NCBI RefSeq assembly: GCF_029227915.1 | Contig: NC_079878.1 | Span: forward strand, 30,345,501 to 30,409,500 | DNA: 64,000 nucleotides | From: Hydractinia symbiolongicarpus | Taxonomy: Eukaryota > Cnidaria > Hydrozoa > Anthoathecata > Hydractiniidae | Direction: 5' to 3' | Shown: positions 24,472 to 38,280 of the stretch, piece by piece | Numbering within the stretch: the first letter of the stretch is position 1 | How the letters are laid out: each line of letters starts with the position of its first letter | Position numbers and translations under genes: made by a program | The notes under the pieces: model-generated | What the model saw: the letters and a program-made list of their open reading frames with translations, nothing else | Told to the model about the DNA's origin: nothing | Databases searched by the model: none

Positions 24472-27445
24472 AGTTTTCAAAAATGTTTTCATTTTTGATG
24501 AGACGATGAATAAAAGATGTTTAATCGCCGACAAACGAAAACCCGCGATTTCCCGTAAATCCCGGACTCGGCCCGTATAATCAAAAGTATAGAAATAAAG
24601 TACCCAGGAAGTAAACTTATTTCCCGAACGATTTTTTAAATTATTTTTTCACCACTAAAACGCATGAGACTTGTAGTTTTCAGGAATGTTTTCATTTTTG
24701 ATGAGACGCTTAATGAAAGAAGTTTAATCGCCGGCAAACGAAAAACCGCGATATCCCGTAAATCCCGGGCTTGGCCGTATAGTCGAATGTATACAAAGAA
24801 AGTACCGTGTGAGTAAACTCATTTCCCGAACGATTTTTTAAATTATTTTTTCACCACTAAAACGCACGAGACTTGTAGTTTTCAAAAATGTTTTCATTTT
24901 TGATGAGACGCTGAATAAAAGAAGTTTAATCGCCGGCAAACGAAAACCTGCGATTTCCCGTAAATCCCGTGCTTGGCCCGTATAGTCGAGTATATACAAA
25001 GAAAGTACCCTGTGAGTAAACTCATTTCCAGAACGATTTTTTAAATTATCTTTTCACCACTAAAACGCACGAGACTTGTAGTTTACAAAAATGTTTTCAT
25101 TTTTTGATGAGACGCTGAATAAAAGAAGTTTAATCGCCGGCAAACGAAAACCCGCGAATTCCTGTAAATCCCGCACTCGGCCCGTATAGTCAAAAGTATA
25201 CAAAAAAATACCCAGGGAGTAAACTCATTTCCAGAACGATTTTTTAAATTATCTTTTCACCACTAAAACGCTTGAGACTTTTAGTTTTCAAAAATGTTTT
25301 CATTTTTGATGAGACGATGAATAAAAGATATTTAATCGCCGGCAAACGAAAACCCGCGATTTCCCGTAAATCCCGGACTCGGCCCGTATAATCAAAAGTA
25401 TACAAATAAAGTACCCAGGAAGTAAACTTATTTCCCGAACGATTTTTTAAATTATTTTTTCACCACTAAAACGCATGAGACTTGTAGTTTTCAGGAATGT
25501 TTTTATTTTTGATGAGACACTTAATGAAAGAAGTTTAATCGCCGGCAAACGAAAAACCGCGATTTCCCGTAAATCCCGGGCTTGGCCGTATAGTCGAATG
25601 TATACAAAGAAAGTACCGTGTGAGTAAACTCATTTCCCGAACGATTTTTTAAATTATTTTTTCACCACTAAAACGCACGAGACTTGTAGTTTTCAAAAAT
25701 GTTTTCATTTTTGATGAGACGCTGAATAAAAGAAGTTTAATCGCCGGCAAACGAAAACCCGCGATTTCCCGTAAATCCCGTGCTTGGCCCGTATAGTCGA
25801 GTATATACAAAGAAAGTACCCTGTGAGTAAACTCATTTCCAGAACGATTTTTTAAATTATCTTTTCACCACTAAAACGCATGAGACTTGTATTTTTCAAA
25901 AATGTTTTCATTTTTGATGAGACGCGGAATAAAAGAAGTTTAATCGCCGGCAAACGAAAACCCGCGATTTCCCGTAAATCTCGGACTCGGCCCGTATAGT
26001 CAAAAGTATACAAAGAAAATACCCAGGGAGTAAACTCATTTCCCGAACGATTTTTTAAATTATTTTTTCACCACTAAAACGCATGAGACTTGTAGTTTTT
26101 AAAAATGTTTTCATTTTGATGAGAAGCGGAATAAAAGAAGTTTAATCGCCGGCAAACGAAAACCCGCGATATCCCGTAAATCCCGGACTCGGCCCGTATA
26201 GTCAAAAGTATACAAAGAAAATACCCAGGGAGTAAACTCATTTCCCGAACGATTTTTTAAATTATTTTTTCACCACTAAAACGTATGAGACTTGTAGTTT
26301 TCAAAAATGTTTTCATTTTTGATGAGACGCTGAATAAAAGAAGTTTAATCGCCGGCAAACGAAAACCCGCGATTTCCCGTAAATCCCGGGCTCGGCCCGT
26401 ATAGTCAAAAGTATACAAAGAAAGTACCCTGCGAGTAAACTCATTTCAAGAAAGATTTTTTAAAGTATATTTTCACCACTAAAAAGCACGAGACTTGTAG
26501 TTTACAAAATTGTTTTCATTTTTTGATGAGATGCTGAATAAGGGAAGTTTAATCGCCGGCAAACGAAAACCCGCGAATTCCCGTAAATCCCGCACTCGGC
26601 CCGTATAGTCAAAAGTATACAAAAAAATACCCAGGGAGTAAACTCATTTCCAGAACGATTTTTTAAATTATCTTCACACCACTAAAACGCACGAGACTTG
26701 TAGTTTACAAAAATGTTTTCATTTTTTGATGAGACGCTGAATAAAGGAATTTTAATCACCGGCAAACGAAAACCCGCGAATTCCCGTAATCTCGCACTCG
26801 GCCCGTATAGTCAAAAGTATACAAAAAAATACCCAGGGAGTAAACTCATTTCCCGAACGATTTTTTAAATTATTTTTTCACCACTAAAACGTATGAGACT
26901 TGTAGTTTTCAAAAATGTTTTCATTTTTGATGAGACGCTGAATAAAAGAAGTTTAATCGCCGGCAAACAAAAACCCGCGATTTCCCGTAAATCCCGGGCT
27001 CGGCCCGTATAGTCAAAAGTATACAAAGAAAGTACCCCGCGAGTAAACTCATTTCAAGAACGATTTTTTAAATTATCTTTTCACCACTAAAACGCACGAG
27101 ACTTGTAGTTTACAAAAATGTTTTCATTTTTTGATGAGACGCTGAATAAAGGAAGTTTAATCGCCGGCAAACGAAAACCCTCGATTTCCCGTAAATCCCG
27201 AACTCGGCCCGTATAATCAAAAGTATACAAATAAAGTACCCAGGAAGTAAACTTATTTCCCGAACGATTTTTTAAATTATTTTTTCACCACTAAAACGCA
27301 TGAGACTTGTAGTTTTCAGGAATGTTTTCATTTTTGATGAGACGCTTAATGAAAGAAGTTTAATCGCCGTCAAACGAAAACCCGCGATTTCCCGTAAATC
27401 CCGAGCTTGGCCCGTATAGTCGAATGTATACTAAGAAAGTACCCG
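24472..27445 (-). repeat. 203-bp satellite array, left segment, reverse orientation
   Basis: About 15 monomers of 202-204 bp, counted from successive cgccggcaaacg boxes at 24729, 24931, 25135 and 25337. Orientation is defined by ttgccggcgattaaac, which is on the minus strand here. The array starts abruptly in mid-monomer at 24472. Monomer landmarks, in plus-strand order, are aaaatgttttcatttttgat, tttaatcgccggcaaacg, cccgtaaatcccg, agtaaactcatttcccgaac and ttcaccactaaaacg. A three-monomer block at 24472-25070 recurs at 25283-25880. Confidence 0.95.
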
Positions 27446-28743
27446 CGGGTTTTCGTTTGCCGACGATTAAACTTCTTTTATTGAGAGTCTCATCAAAAAT
27501 GAAAACATTTTTGAAAACTACAAGTCTCATGCGTTTTAGTGGTGAAAAAATAATTTAAAAAATCGTTCGGGAAATGAGTTTACTCACACGGTACTTTCTT
27601 TGTATACATTCGACTATACGGCCAAGCCCGGGATTTACGGGAAATCGCGGTTTTTCGTTTGCCGGCGATTAAACTTCTTTCATTAAGCGTCTCATCAAAA
27701 ATGAAAACATTCCTGAAAACTACAAGTCTCATGCGTTTTAGTGGTGAAAAAATAATTTAAAAAATCGTTCGGGAAATAAGTTTACTTCCTGGGTACTTTA
27801 TTTGTATACTTTTGATTATACGGGCCGAGTTCGGGATTTACGGGAAATCGCGGGTTTTCGTTTGCCGGCGATTAAACTTCCTTTATTCAGCGTCTCATCA
27901 AAAAATGAAAACATTTTTGTAAACTACAAGTCTCGTGCGTTTTAGTGGTGAAAAGATAATTTAAAAAATCGTTCTTGAAATGAGTTTACTCGCGGGGTAC
28001 TTTCTTTGTATACTTTTGACTATACGGGCCGAGCCCGGGATTTACGGGAAATCGCGGGTTTTCGTTTGCCGGCGATTAAACTTCTTTTATTCAGCGTCTC
28101 ATCAAAAATGAAAACATTTTTGAAAACTACAAGTCTCATACGTTTTAGTGGTGAAAAAATAATTTAAAAAATCGTTCGGGAAATGAGTTTACTCCCTGGG
28201 TATTTTTTTGTATACTTTTGACTATACGGGCCGAGTGCGGGATTTACGGGAATTCGCGGGTTTTCGTTTGCCGGTGATTAAACTTCCTTTATTCAGCGTC
28301 TCATCAAAAAATGAAAACATTTTTGTAAACTACAAGTCTCGTGCGTTTTAGTTGTGTAAAGATAATTTAAAAAATCGTTCTGGAAATGAGTTTACTCCCT
28401 GGGTATTTTTTTGTATACTTTTGACTATACGGGCCGAGTGCGGGATTTACGGGAATTCGCGGGTTTTCGTTTGCCGGCGATTAAACTTTCCTTATTCAGC
28501 ATCTCATCAAAAAATGAAAACAATTTTGTAAACTACAAGTCTCGTGCTTTTTAGTGGTGAAAATATACTTTAAAAAATCTTTCTTGAAATGAGTTTACTC
28601 GCAGGGTACTTTCTTTGTATACTTTTGACTATACGGGCCGAGCCCGGGATTTACGGGAAATCGCGGGTTTTCGTTTGCCGGCGATTAAACTTCTTTTATT
28701 CAGCGTCTCATCAAAAATGAAAACATTTTTGAAAACTACAAGT
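26290..28743. repeat. Large inverted repeat across the orientation switch
   Basis: The left arm, about 26290-27443, is the reverse complement of the right arm, about 27589-28743, with a central asymmetric spacer of about 145 bp. Private variants pair across one axis at about 27516: caccgg at 26757 with ccggtg at 28271, and gttttcagga at 27312 with tcctgaaaac at 27711. Rare variants such as aaagtatattttcacc and its partner also match, so this is a copied segment, not just two head-to-head arrays. The strand switch itself is at acccgcgggt (27441-27450), a 10-bp palindrome. Confidence 0.85.
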
Positions 28744-28819
28744 CTCATGCGTTTTAGTGGTGAAAAGATAATTTAAAAAATCGTTCTGGAAATGAGTTTA
28801 CTCCCTGGGTATTTTCTTT

Positions 28820-30446
28820 GTATACTTTTGACTATACGGGCCGAGTCCGGGATTTACGGGAATTCGCGGGTTTTCGTTTGCCGGCGATTAAACTTCTTTT
28901 ATTCAGCGTCTTATCAAAAATGAAAACATTTTTGAAAACTACAAGTCTCATACGTTTTAGTGGTGAAAAAATAATTTAAAAAATCGTTCTGGAAATGAGT
29001 TTACTCCCTGGGTATTTTCTTTGTATACTTTTGACTATACGGGCCGAGTCCGGGATTTACGGGAATTCGCGGGTTTTCGTTTGCCGGCGATTAAACTTCT
29101 TTTATTCAGCGTCTTATCAAAAATGAAAACATTTTTGAAAACTACAAGTCTCATACGTTTTAGTGGTGAAAAAATAATTTAAAAAATCGTTCGGGAAATG
29201 AGTTTACTCCCTGGGTATTTTCTTTATATACTTTTGACTATACGGGCCGAATCCGGGATTTACGGGAAATCGCGGGTTTTCGTTTGCCGGCGATTAAACT
29301 TCTTTTATTCCGCGTCTCATCAAAATGAAAACATTTTTGAAAACTACAAGTCTCATGCATTTTAGTGGTGAAAAAATAATTTAAAAAATCGTTCGGGAAA
29401 TGAGTTTACTCCCTGGGTATTTTTTTTGTATACTTTTGACTAAACGGGCCGAGTCCAAGATTTACGGGAAATCGCGGGTTTTCGTTTGCCGGCGATTAAA
29501 CTTCTTTTATTCCGCGTCTCATCAAAAATGAAAACATTTTTGAAAACTACAAGTCTCATCCGTTTTAGTGGTGAAAAGATAACTTAAAAAATCGTTCTGG
29601 AAATGAGTTTCCTCACAGGGTACTTTCTTTGTATACTTTTGACTATACGGGCCGAGTCCGGGATTTACGGGAATTCGCGGGTTTTCGTTTGCCGGCGATT
29701 AAACTTCTTTTATTCAGCGTCTTATCAAAAATGAAAACATTTTTGAAAACTACAAGTCTCATACGTTTTAGTGGTGAAAAAATAATTTAAAAAATCGTTC
29801 TGGAAATGAGTTTACTCCCTGGGTATTTTCTTTGTATACTTTTGACTATACGGGCCGAGTCCGGGATTTACGGGAATTCGCGGGTTTTCGTTTGCCGGCG
29901 ATTAAACTTCTTTTATTCAGCGTCTTATCAAAAATGAAAACATTTTTGAAAACTACAAGTCTCATACGTTTTAGTGGTGAAAAAATAATTTAAAAAATCG
30001 TTCGGGAAATGAGTTTACTCCCTGGGTATTTTCTTTATATACTTTTGACTATACGGGCCGAATCCGGGATTTACGGGAAATCGCGGGTTTTCGTTTGCCG
30101 GCGATTAAACTTCTTTTATTCCGCGTCTCATCAAAATGAAAACATTTTTGAAAACTACAAGTCTCATGCATTTTAGTGGTGAAAAAATAATTTAAAAAAT
30201 CGTTCGGGAAATGAGTTTACTCCCTGGGTATTTTTTTTGTATACTTTTGACTAAACGGGCCGAGTCCAAGATTTACGGGAAATCGCGGGTTTTCGTTTGC
30301 CGGCGATTAAACTTCTTTTATTCCGCGTCTCATCAAAAATGAAAACATTTTTGAAAACTACAAGTCTCATCCGTTTTAGTGGTGAAAAGATAACTTAAAA
30401 AATCGTTCTGGAAATGAGTTTCCTCACAGGGTACTTTCTTTGTATA
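28820..30446 (+). repeat. Tandem duplication of a 4-monomer block (811 bp)
   Basis: Block 28820-29635 is repeated directly at about 29631-30446. Rare variants recur at an offset of exactly 811 bp: taaacgggcc at 29441 and 30252, with the accompanying gagtccaaga, and the 'tctttatatac' then 'gaatccggg' pair near 29220-29255 and 30031-30066. Confidence 0.85.
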
Positions 30447-32339
30447 TACTCGACTATACGGGACAAGCACGGGATTTACGGGAAATTGCGGGTTTTCGTT
30501 TGCCGGCGATTAAACTTCTTTTATTCAGCGTCTCATCAAAAATGAAAACATTTTTGAAAACTACAAGTCTCATGCGTTTTAGTGGTGAAAAAATAATTTA
30601 AAAAATCCTTCTGGAAATGAGTTTACTCCCTGTGTATTTTCTTTGTATACTTTTGACTATACGGGCCTAGTCCGGGAATTACGGGAATTCGCGGGTTTTT
30701 GTTTGCCGGCGATTAAACATCTTTTATTCAGCGTCTCATCAAAAATGAAAACAATTTTGAAAACTACAAGTCTCGTGCGTTTTAGTGGTGATGAGATAAT
30801 TTAAAAAATCGTTCTGGAAATGAGTTTACTCGCAGGGTACTTTCTCTGTATACTTTTGACTATACGGGCCGAGTCCGGGATTTACGGGAAATCGCGGGTT
30901 TTCGTTTGCCGGCGATTAAACTTCTTTTATTCAGCGTCTTATCAAAAATGAAAACATTTTTGAAAACTACAAGTCTCATACGTTTTAGTGATGAAAAAAT
31001 AATTTAAAAAATCGTTCGGGAAATGAGTTTACTCCCTGGGTATTTTCTTTGTATACTTTTGACTATACGGGCCGAGTCCGGGATTTACGGGAAATCGCGG
31101 GTTTTCGTTTGCCGGCGATTAAACTTTTTTTATTCCGCTTCTCATCAAAATGAAAACATTTTTGAAAACTACAAGTCTCAAGCGTTTTAGTGGTGAAAAG
31201 ATAATTTAAAAAATTGTTCGGGAAATGAGTTTACTCCCTGGGTATTTTTTTGTATACTTTTGACTATACGGGCCGAGTGCGGGATTTACGGGAATTCGCG
31301 GGTTTTCGTTTGCCGGCGATTAAACTTCCTTTATTCAGCGTCTCATCAAAAATGAAAACATTTTTGTAAACTACAAGTCTCGTGCGTTTTAGTGGTGAAA
31401 AGATATATTAAAAAATCGTTCTTAAAATGAGTTTACTCGCAGGGTACTTTCTTTGTATACTTTTGACTATACGGGCCGAGTCCGGGAATTACGGGAATTC
31501 GCGGGTTTTCGTTTGCCGGCGATTAAACTTCCTTTATTCAGCGTCTTATCAAAAATGAAAATATTTTTGAAAACTACAAGTCTCATACGTTTTAGTGGTG
31601 AAAAAATAATTTAAAAAATCATTCGGGAAATGAGTTTACTCCCTGGGTATTTTCTTTGTATACTTTTGACTATACGGGCCGAGTCCGGGATTTACGAGAA
31701 ATCACGGGTTTTCGTTTGCCGGCGATTAAACTTCTTTTATTCCGCGTCTCATCAAAATGAAAACATTTTTGAAAACTACAAGTCTCATGCGTTTTAGTGG
31801 TGAAAAAATAATTTAAAAAATCGTTCGGGAAATGAGTTTACTCCCTGGGTATTTTCTTTGTATACTTTTGACTATACGGGCCGAGTCCGAGATTTACGGG
31901 AAATCGCGGGTTTTCGTTTGCCGGCGATTAAACTTCTTTTATTCCGCGTCTCATCAAAATAAAAACATTTTTGAAAACTACAAGTCTCATGCGTTTTAGT
32001 GGTGAAAAAATAATTTAAAAAATCGTTCGGGAAATGAGTTTACTCCCTGGGTATTTTCTTTGTATACTTTTGACTATACGGGCCGAGTCCGAGATTTACG
32101 GGAAATCGTGGGTTTTCGTTTGCCGGCGATTAAACTTCTTTTATTCAGCGTCTCATCAAAAATGAAAACATTTTTGTAAACTACAAGTCTCGTGCGTTTT
32201 AGTGGTGAAAAGATAATTTAAAAAATCGTTCTTAAAATGAGTTTACTCGCAGGGTACTTTCTTTGTATACTTTTGACTATACGGGCCGAGTCCGGGAATT
32301 ACGGGAATTCGCGGGTTTTCGTTTGCCGGCGATTAAACT

Positions 32340-35300
32340 TCCTTCATTCAGCGTCTCATCAAAAATGAAAACATTTTTGAAAACTACAAGTCTCATACGT
32401 TTTAGTGGTGAAAAAATAATTTAGAAAATCATTCGGGAAATGATTTACTCCCTGGGTATTTTCTTTGTATACTTTTGTCTATACGGGCCGAGTCCGGGAT
32501 TTACGGGAAATCGCGGGTTTTCGTTTGCCGGCGATTAAACTTCTTTTATTCCGCGTCTCATCAAAATGAAAACATTTTGAAAACTACAACTCTCATGCGT
32601 TTTAGTGGTGAAAAAATAATTTAAAAAATCGTTAGGGAAATGAGTTTACTCCCTGGGTATTTTCTTTGTATACTTTTGACTGTACGGGCCGAGTCCGAGA
32701 TTTACGGGAAATCGCGGGTTTTCGTTTGCCGGCGATTAAACTTCTTTTATTCCGCGTCTCATCAAAATGAAAACATTTTTGAAAACTACAAGTCTCATGC
32801 GTTTTAGTGGTGAAAAAATAATTTAAAAAATCGTTCGGGAAATGAGTTTACTCCCTGGGTATTTTCTTTGAATACTTTTGACTATACGGGCCGAGTCCGA
32901 GATTTACGGGAAATCGCGGGTTTTCGTTTGCCGGCGATTAAACTTCTTTTATTCCGCGTCTCATTAAAAATGAAAACATTTTTGAAAAATACAAGTCTCA
33001 TGCGTTTTAGTGGTGAAAAAATAATTTAAAAAATCGTTCGGGAAATGAGTTTACTCCCTGGGTATTTTCTTTGAATACTTTTGACTATACGGGCCGAGTC
33101 CGAGATTTACGGGAAATCGCGGGTTTTCGTTTGCCGGCGATTAAACTTCTTTTATTCCGCGTCTCATTAAAAATGAAAACATTTTTGAAAAATACAAGTC
33201 TCATGCGTTTTAGTGGTGAAAAGATAATTTAAAAAATCGTTCTGGAAATGAGTTTACTCACAGGGTACTTTCTTTGTATACTTTTGACTATACGGGCCGA
33301 GTCCGGGATTTACGGGAAATCGCGGGTTTTCGTTTGCCAGCGATTAAACTTCTTTTATTCAGCGTCTTATCAAAAATGAAAACATTTTTGAAAACTACAA
33401 GTCTCATACGTTTTAGTGGTGAAAAAATAATTTAAAAAATCATTCGGGAAATGAGTTTACTCCCTGGGTATTTTCTTTGTATACTTTTGACTATACGGGC
33501 CGAGTCCGGGATTTACGGGAAATCGCGGGTTTTCGTTTGCCGGCGATTAAACTTCTTTTATTCCGCGTCTCATCAAAATGAAAACATTTTTGAAAACTAC
33601 AAGTCTCATGCGTTTTAGTGGTGAAAAAATAATTTAAAAAATCGTTCGGGAAATGAGTTTACTCCCTGGGTATTTTCTTTGTATACTTTTGACTATACGG
33701 GCCGGGTCCGAGATTTACGGGAAATCGCGGGTTTTCGTTTGCCGGCGATTAAACTTCTTTTATTCCGCGTCTCATCAAAAATGAAAACATTTTTGAAAAA
33801 TACAAGTCTCATGCGTTTTAGTGGTGAAAAGATAATTTAAAAAATCGTTCTGGAAGTGAGTTTACTCACAGGGTACTTTCTTTGTATATACTCGACTATA
33901 CGGGCCAAGCATGGGATTTACGGGAAATTGCGGGTTTTCGTTTGCCGGCGATTAAACTTCTTTTATTCAGCGTCTCATCAAAAATGAAAACATTTTTGAA
34001 ACCTACAAGTCTCATGCGTTTTAGTGGTGAAAAAATAATTTAAAAAATCCTTCTGGAAATGAGTTTACTCCCTGCGTATATTCTTTGTATACTTTTGACT
34101 ATACGGGCCGAGTCCGGGAATTACGGGAATTCGCGGGTTTTCGTTTGCCGGCGATTAAACATCTTTTATTCAGCGTCTCATCAAAAATGAAAACATTTTT
34201 GAAAACTACAAGTCTCATGCGTTTTAGTGGTGAAAAAATAATTTAAAAAATCGTTCGGGAAATGAGTTTACTCCCTGGGTATTTTCTTTGTATACTTTTG
34301 ACTATACGGGCCGAGTCCGAGATTTACGGGAAATCGCGGGTTTTCGTTTGTCGGCGATTAAACTTCTTTTATTCAGCGTCTCATCAAAAATGAAAACATT
34401 TTTGTAAACTACAAGTCTCGTGCGTTTTAGTGGTGAAAAGATAATTTAAAAAATCGTTCTTAAAATGAGTTTACTCGCAGGGTACTTTCTTTGTATACTT
34501 TTGACTATACGGGCCGAGTCCGGGAATTACGGGAATTCGCGGGTTTTCGTTTGCCGGTGATTAAACTTCCTTTATTCAGCGTCTCATCAAAAATGAAAAC
34601 ATTTTTGAAAACTACAAGTCTCATACGTTTTAGTGGTGAAAAAATAATTTAGAAAATCATTCGGGAAATGATTTACTCCCTGGGTATTTTCTTTGTATAC
34701 TTTTGTCTATACGGGCCGAGTCCGGGATTTACGGGAAATCGCGGGTTTTCGTTTGCCGGCGATTAAACTTCTTTTATTCCGCGTCTCATCAAAATGAAAA
34801 CATTTTGAAAACTACAACTCTCATGCGTTTTAGTGGTGAAAAAATAATTTAAAAAATCGTTAGGGAAATGAGTTTACTCCCTGGGTATTTTCTTTGTATA
34901 CTTTTGACTGTACGGGCCGAGTCCGAGATTTACGGGAAATCGCGGGTTTTCGTTTGCCGGCGATTAAACTTCTTTTATTCCGCGTCTCATCAAAATGAAA
35001 ACATTTTTGAAAACTACAAGTCTCATGCGTTTTAGTGGTGAAAAAATAATTTAAAAAATCGTTCGGGAAATGAGTTTACTCCCTGGGTATTTTCTTTGAA
35101 TACTTTTGACTATACGGGCCGAGACCGAGATTTACGGGAAATCGCGGGTTTTCGTTTGCCGGCGATTAAACTTCTTTTATTCCGCGTCTCATTAAAAATG
35201 AAAACATTTTTGAAAAATACAAGTCTCATGCGTTTTAGTGGTGAAAAGATAATTTAAAAAATCGTTCTGGAAATGAGTTTACTCACAGGGTACTTTCTTT

Positions 35301-36590
35301 GTATATACTCGACTATACGGGCCAAGCACGGGAATTACGGGAAATCGCGGGTTTTCGTTTGCCGGCGATTAAACTTCTTTTATTCAGCGTCTCATCAAAA
35401 ATGAAAACATTTTTGAAAACTACAAGTCTCATGCGTTTTAGTGGAGAAAAAATAATTTAAAAAACCGTTCGGGAAATAAGTTTACTTCCTGGGTACTTTA
35501 TTTGTATACTTTTGACTATACGGGCCGAGTCCGGGAATTACGGGAATTCGCGGGTTTTCGCTGGCCGGCGATTAAACTTCCTTTATTCAGCGTCTCATCA
35601 AAAATGAAAACATTTTTAAAAACTACAAGTCTCGTGCGTTTTAGTGGTGAAAAGATAATTTAAAAAATCGTTCTGGAAATGAGTTTACTCACAGGGTACT
35701 TTCTTTGTATACTTTTGACTATACGGGCCGAGTCCGGGATTTACGGGAAATCGCGGGTTTTCGTTTGCCAGCGATTAAACTTCTTTTATTCAGCGTCTTA
35801 TCAAAAATGAAAACATTTTTGAAAACTACAAGTCTCATACGTTTTAGTGGTGAAAAAATAATTTAAAAAATCATTCGGGAAATGAGTTTACTCCCTGGGT
35901 ATTTTCTTTGTATACTTTTGACTATACGGGCCGAGTCCGGGATTTACGGGAAATCGCGGGTTTTCGTTTGCCGGCGATTAAACTTCTTTTATTCCGCGTC
36001 TCATCAAAATGAAAACATTTTTGAAAACTACAAGTCTCATGCGTTTTAGTGGTGAAAAAATAATTTAAAAAATCGTTCGGGAAATGAGTTTACTCCCTGG
36101 GTATTTTCTTTGTATACTTTTGACTATACGGGCCGGGTCCGAGATTTACGGGAAATCGCGGGATTTCGTTTGCCGGCGATTAAACTTCTTTTATTCCGCG
36201 TCTCATCAAAAATGAAAACATTTTTGAAAAATACAAGTCTCATGCGTTTTAGTGGTGAAAAGATAATTTAAAAAATCGTTCTGGAAGTGAGTTTACTCAC
36301 AGGGTACTTTCTTTGTATATACTCGACTATACGGGCCAAGCATGGGATTTACGGGAAATTGCGGGTTTTCGTTTGCCGGCGATTAAACTTCTTTTATTCA
36401 GCGTCTCATCAAAAATGAAAACATTTTTGAAACCTACAAGTCTCATGCGTTTTAGTGGTGAAAAAATAATTTAAAAAATCCTTCTGGAAATGAGTTTACT
36501 TTCTGCGTATATTCTTTGTATACTTTTGACTATACGGGCCGAGTCCGGGAATTACGGGAATTCGCGGGTTTTCGTTTGCCGGCGATTAAA
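32340..36590 (+). repeat. 11-12-monomer block duplication
   Basis: The rare variant ttagaaaatcattcgggaaa, followed by the one-base-short tgatttactcc, is at 32421 and 34649 (offset 2228, 11 monomers). The variant cgtttgccagcgattaaac is at 33331 and 35762 (offset 2431, 12 monomers). Neighbouring lines are nearly identical in each pair. Confidence 0.75.
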
Positions 36591-36689
36591 CATCTTTTAT
36601 TCAGCGTCTCATCAAAAATGAAAACATTTTTGAAAACTACAAGTCTCGTGCGTTTTAGTGGTGAAAAAATAATTTAAAAAATCGTTCGG

Positions 36690-38280
36690 GAAATGAGTTT
36701 ACTCACACGGTACTTTCTTTGTATACATTCGACTATACGGGCCAAGCCCGGGATTTACGGAAAATCGCGGGTTTTCGTTTGCCGGCGATTAAACTTCTTT
36801 CATTAAGCGTCTCATCAAAAATGAAAACATTCCTGAAAACTACAAGTCTCATGCGTTTTAGTGGTGAAAAAATAATTTAAAAAATCGTTCGGGAAATAAG
36901 TTTACTTCCTGGGTACTTTATTTGTATACTTTTGATTATACGGGCCGAGTCCGGGATTTACGGGAAATCGCGGGTTTTCGTTTGCCGGCGATTAAACATC
37001 TTTTATTCATCGTCTCATCAAAAATGAAAACATTTTTGAAAACTACAAGTCTCAAGCGTTTTAGTGGTGAAAAGATAATTTAAAAAATCGTTCGGGAAAT
37101 GAGTTTACTCCTTGGGTATTTTTTTGTATACTTTTGACTATACGGGCCGAGTGCGGGATTTACGGGAATTCGCGGGTTTTCGTTTGCCGGCGATTAAACT
37201 TCCTTTATTCAGCGTCTCATCAAAAATGAAAACATTTTTGTAAACTACAAGTCTCGTGCGTTTTAGTGGTGAAAAGATAATTTAAAAAATCGTTCTTAAA
37301 ATGAGTTTACTCGCAGGGTACTTTCTTTGTATACTTTTGACTATACGGGCCGAGTCCGGGAATTACGGGAATTCGCGGGTTTTCGTTTGCCGGCGATTAA
37401 ACTTCCTTTATTCAGCGTCTCATCAAAAATGAAAACATTTTTGAAAACTACAAGTCTCGTGCGTTTTAGTGGTGAAAAGATAATTTAAAAAATCGTTCGG
37501 AAAATGAGTTTACTCACACGGTACTTTCTTTGTATACTTTTGACTATACGGGCCGAGTCCGGGATTTACGGGAAATCGCGGGTTTTCGTTTGCCGGCGAT
37601 TAAACTTCTTTCATTAAGCGTCTCATCAAAAATGAAAACATTCCTGAAAACTACAAGTCTCATGCGTTTTAGTGGTGAAAAAATAATTTAAAAAATCGTT
37701 CGGGAAATAAGTTTACTTCCTGGGTACTTTATTTGTATACTTTTGATTATACGGGCCGAGTCCGGGATTTACGGGAAATCGCGGGTTTTCGTTTGCCGGC
37801 GATTAAACATCTTTTATTCATCGTCTCATCAAAAATGAAAACATTTTTGAAAACTACAAGTCTCAAGCGTTTTAGTGGTGAAAAGATAATTTAAAAAATC
37901 GTTCGGGAAATGAGTTTACTCCTTGGGTATTTTTTTGTATACTTTTGACTATACGGGCCGAGTGCGGGATTTACGGGATTTCGCGGGTTTTCGTTTGCCG
38001 GCGATTAAACTTCCTTTATTCAGCGTCTCATCAAAAATGAAAACATTTTTGTAAACTACAAGTCTCGTGCGTTTTAATGGTGAAAAGATAATTTAAAAAA
38101 TCGTTCTTAAAATGAGTTTACTCGCAGGGTACTTTCTTTGTATACTTTTGACTATACGGGCCGAGTCCGGGAATTACGGGAATTCGCGGGTTTTCGTTTG
38201 CCGGCGATTAAACTTCCTTTATTCAGCGTCTCATCAAAAATGAAAACATTTTTGAAAACTACAAGTCTCGTGCGTTTTAG
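36690..38280 (+). repeat. Tandem duplication of a 4-monomer block
   Basis: The rare attaaacatcttttattcat variant precedes cgtctcatca at 37011 and again at 37822, an offset of 811 bp. The surrounding variants (actcacacgg, cattaagcg with attcctgaaaac, ctccttggg) recur in the same order. Confidence 0.75.
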
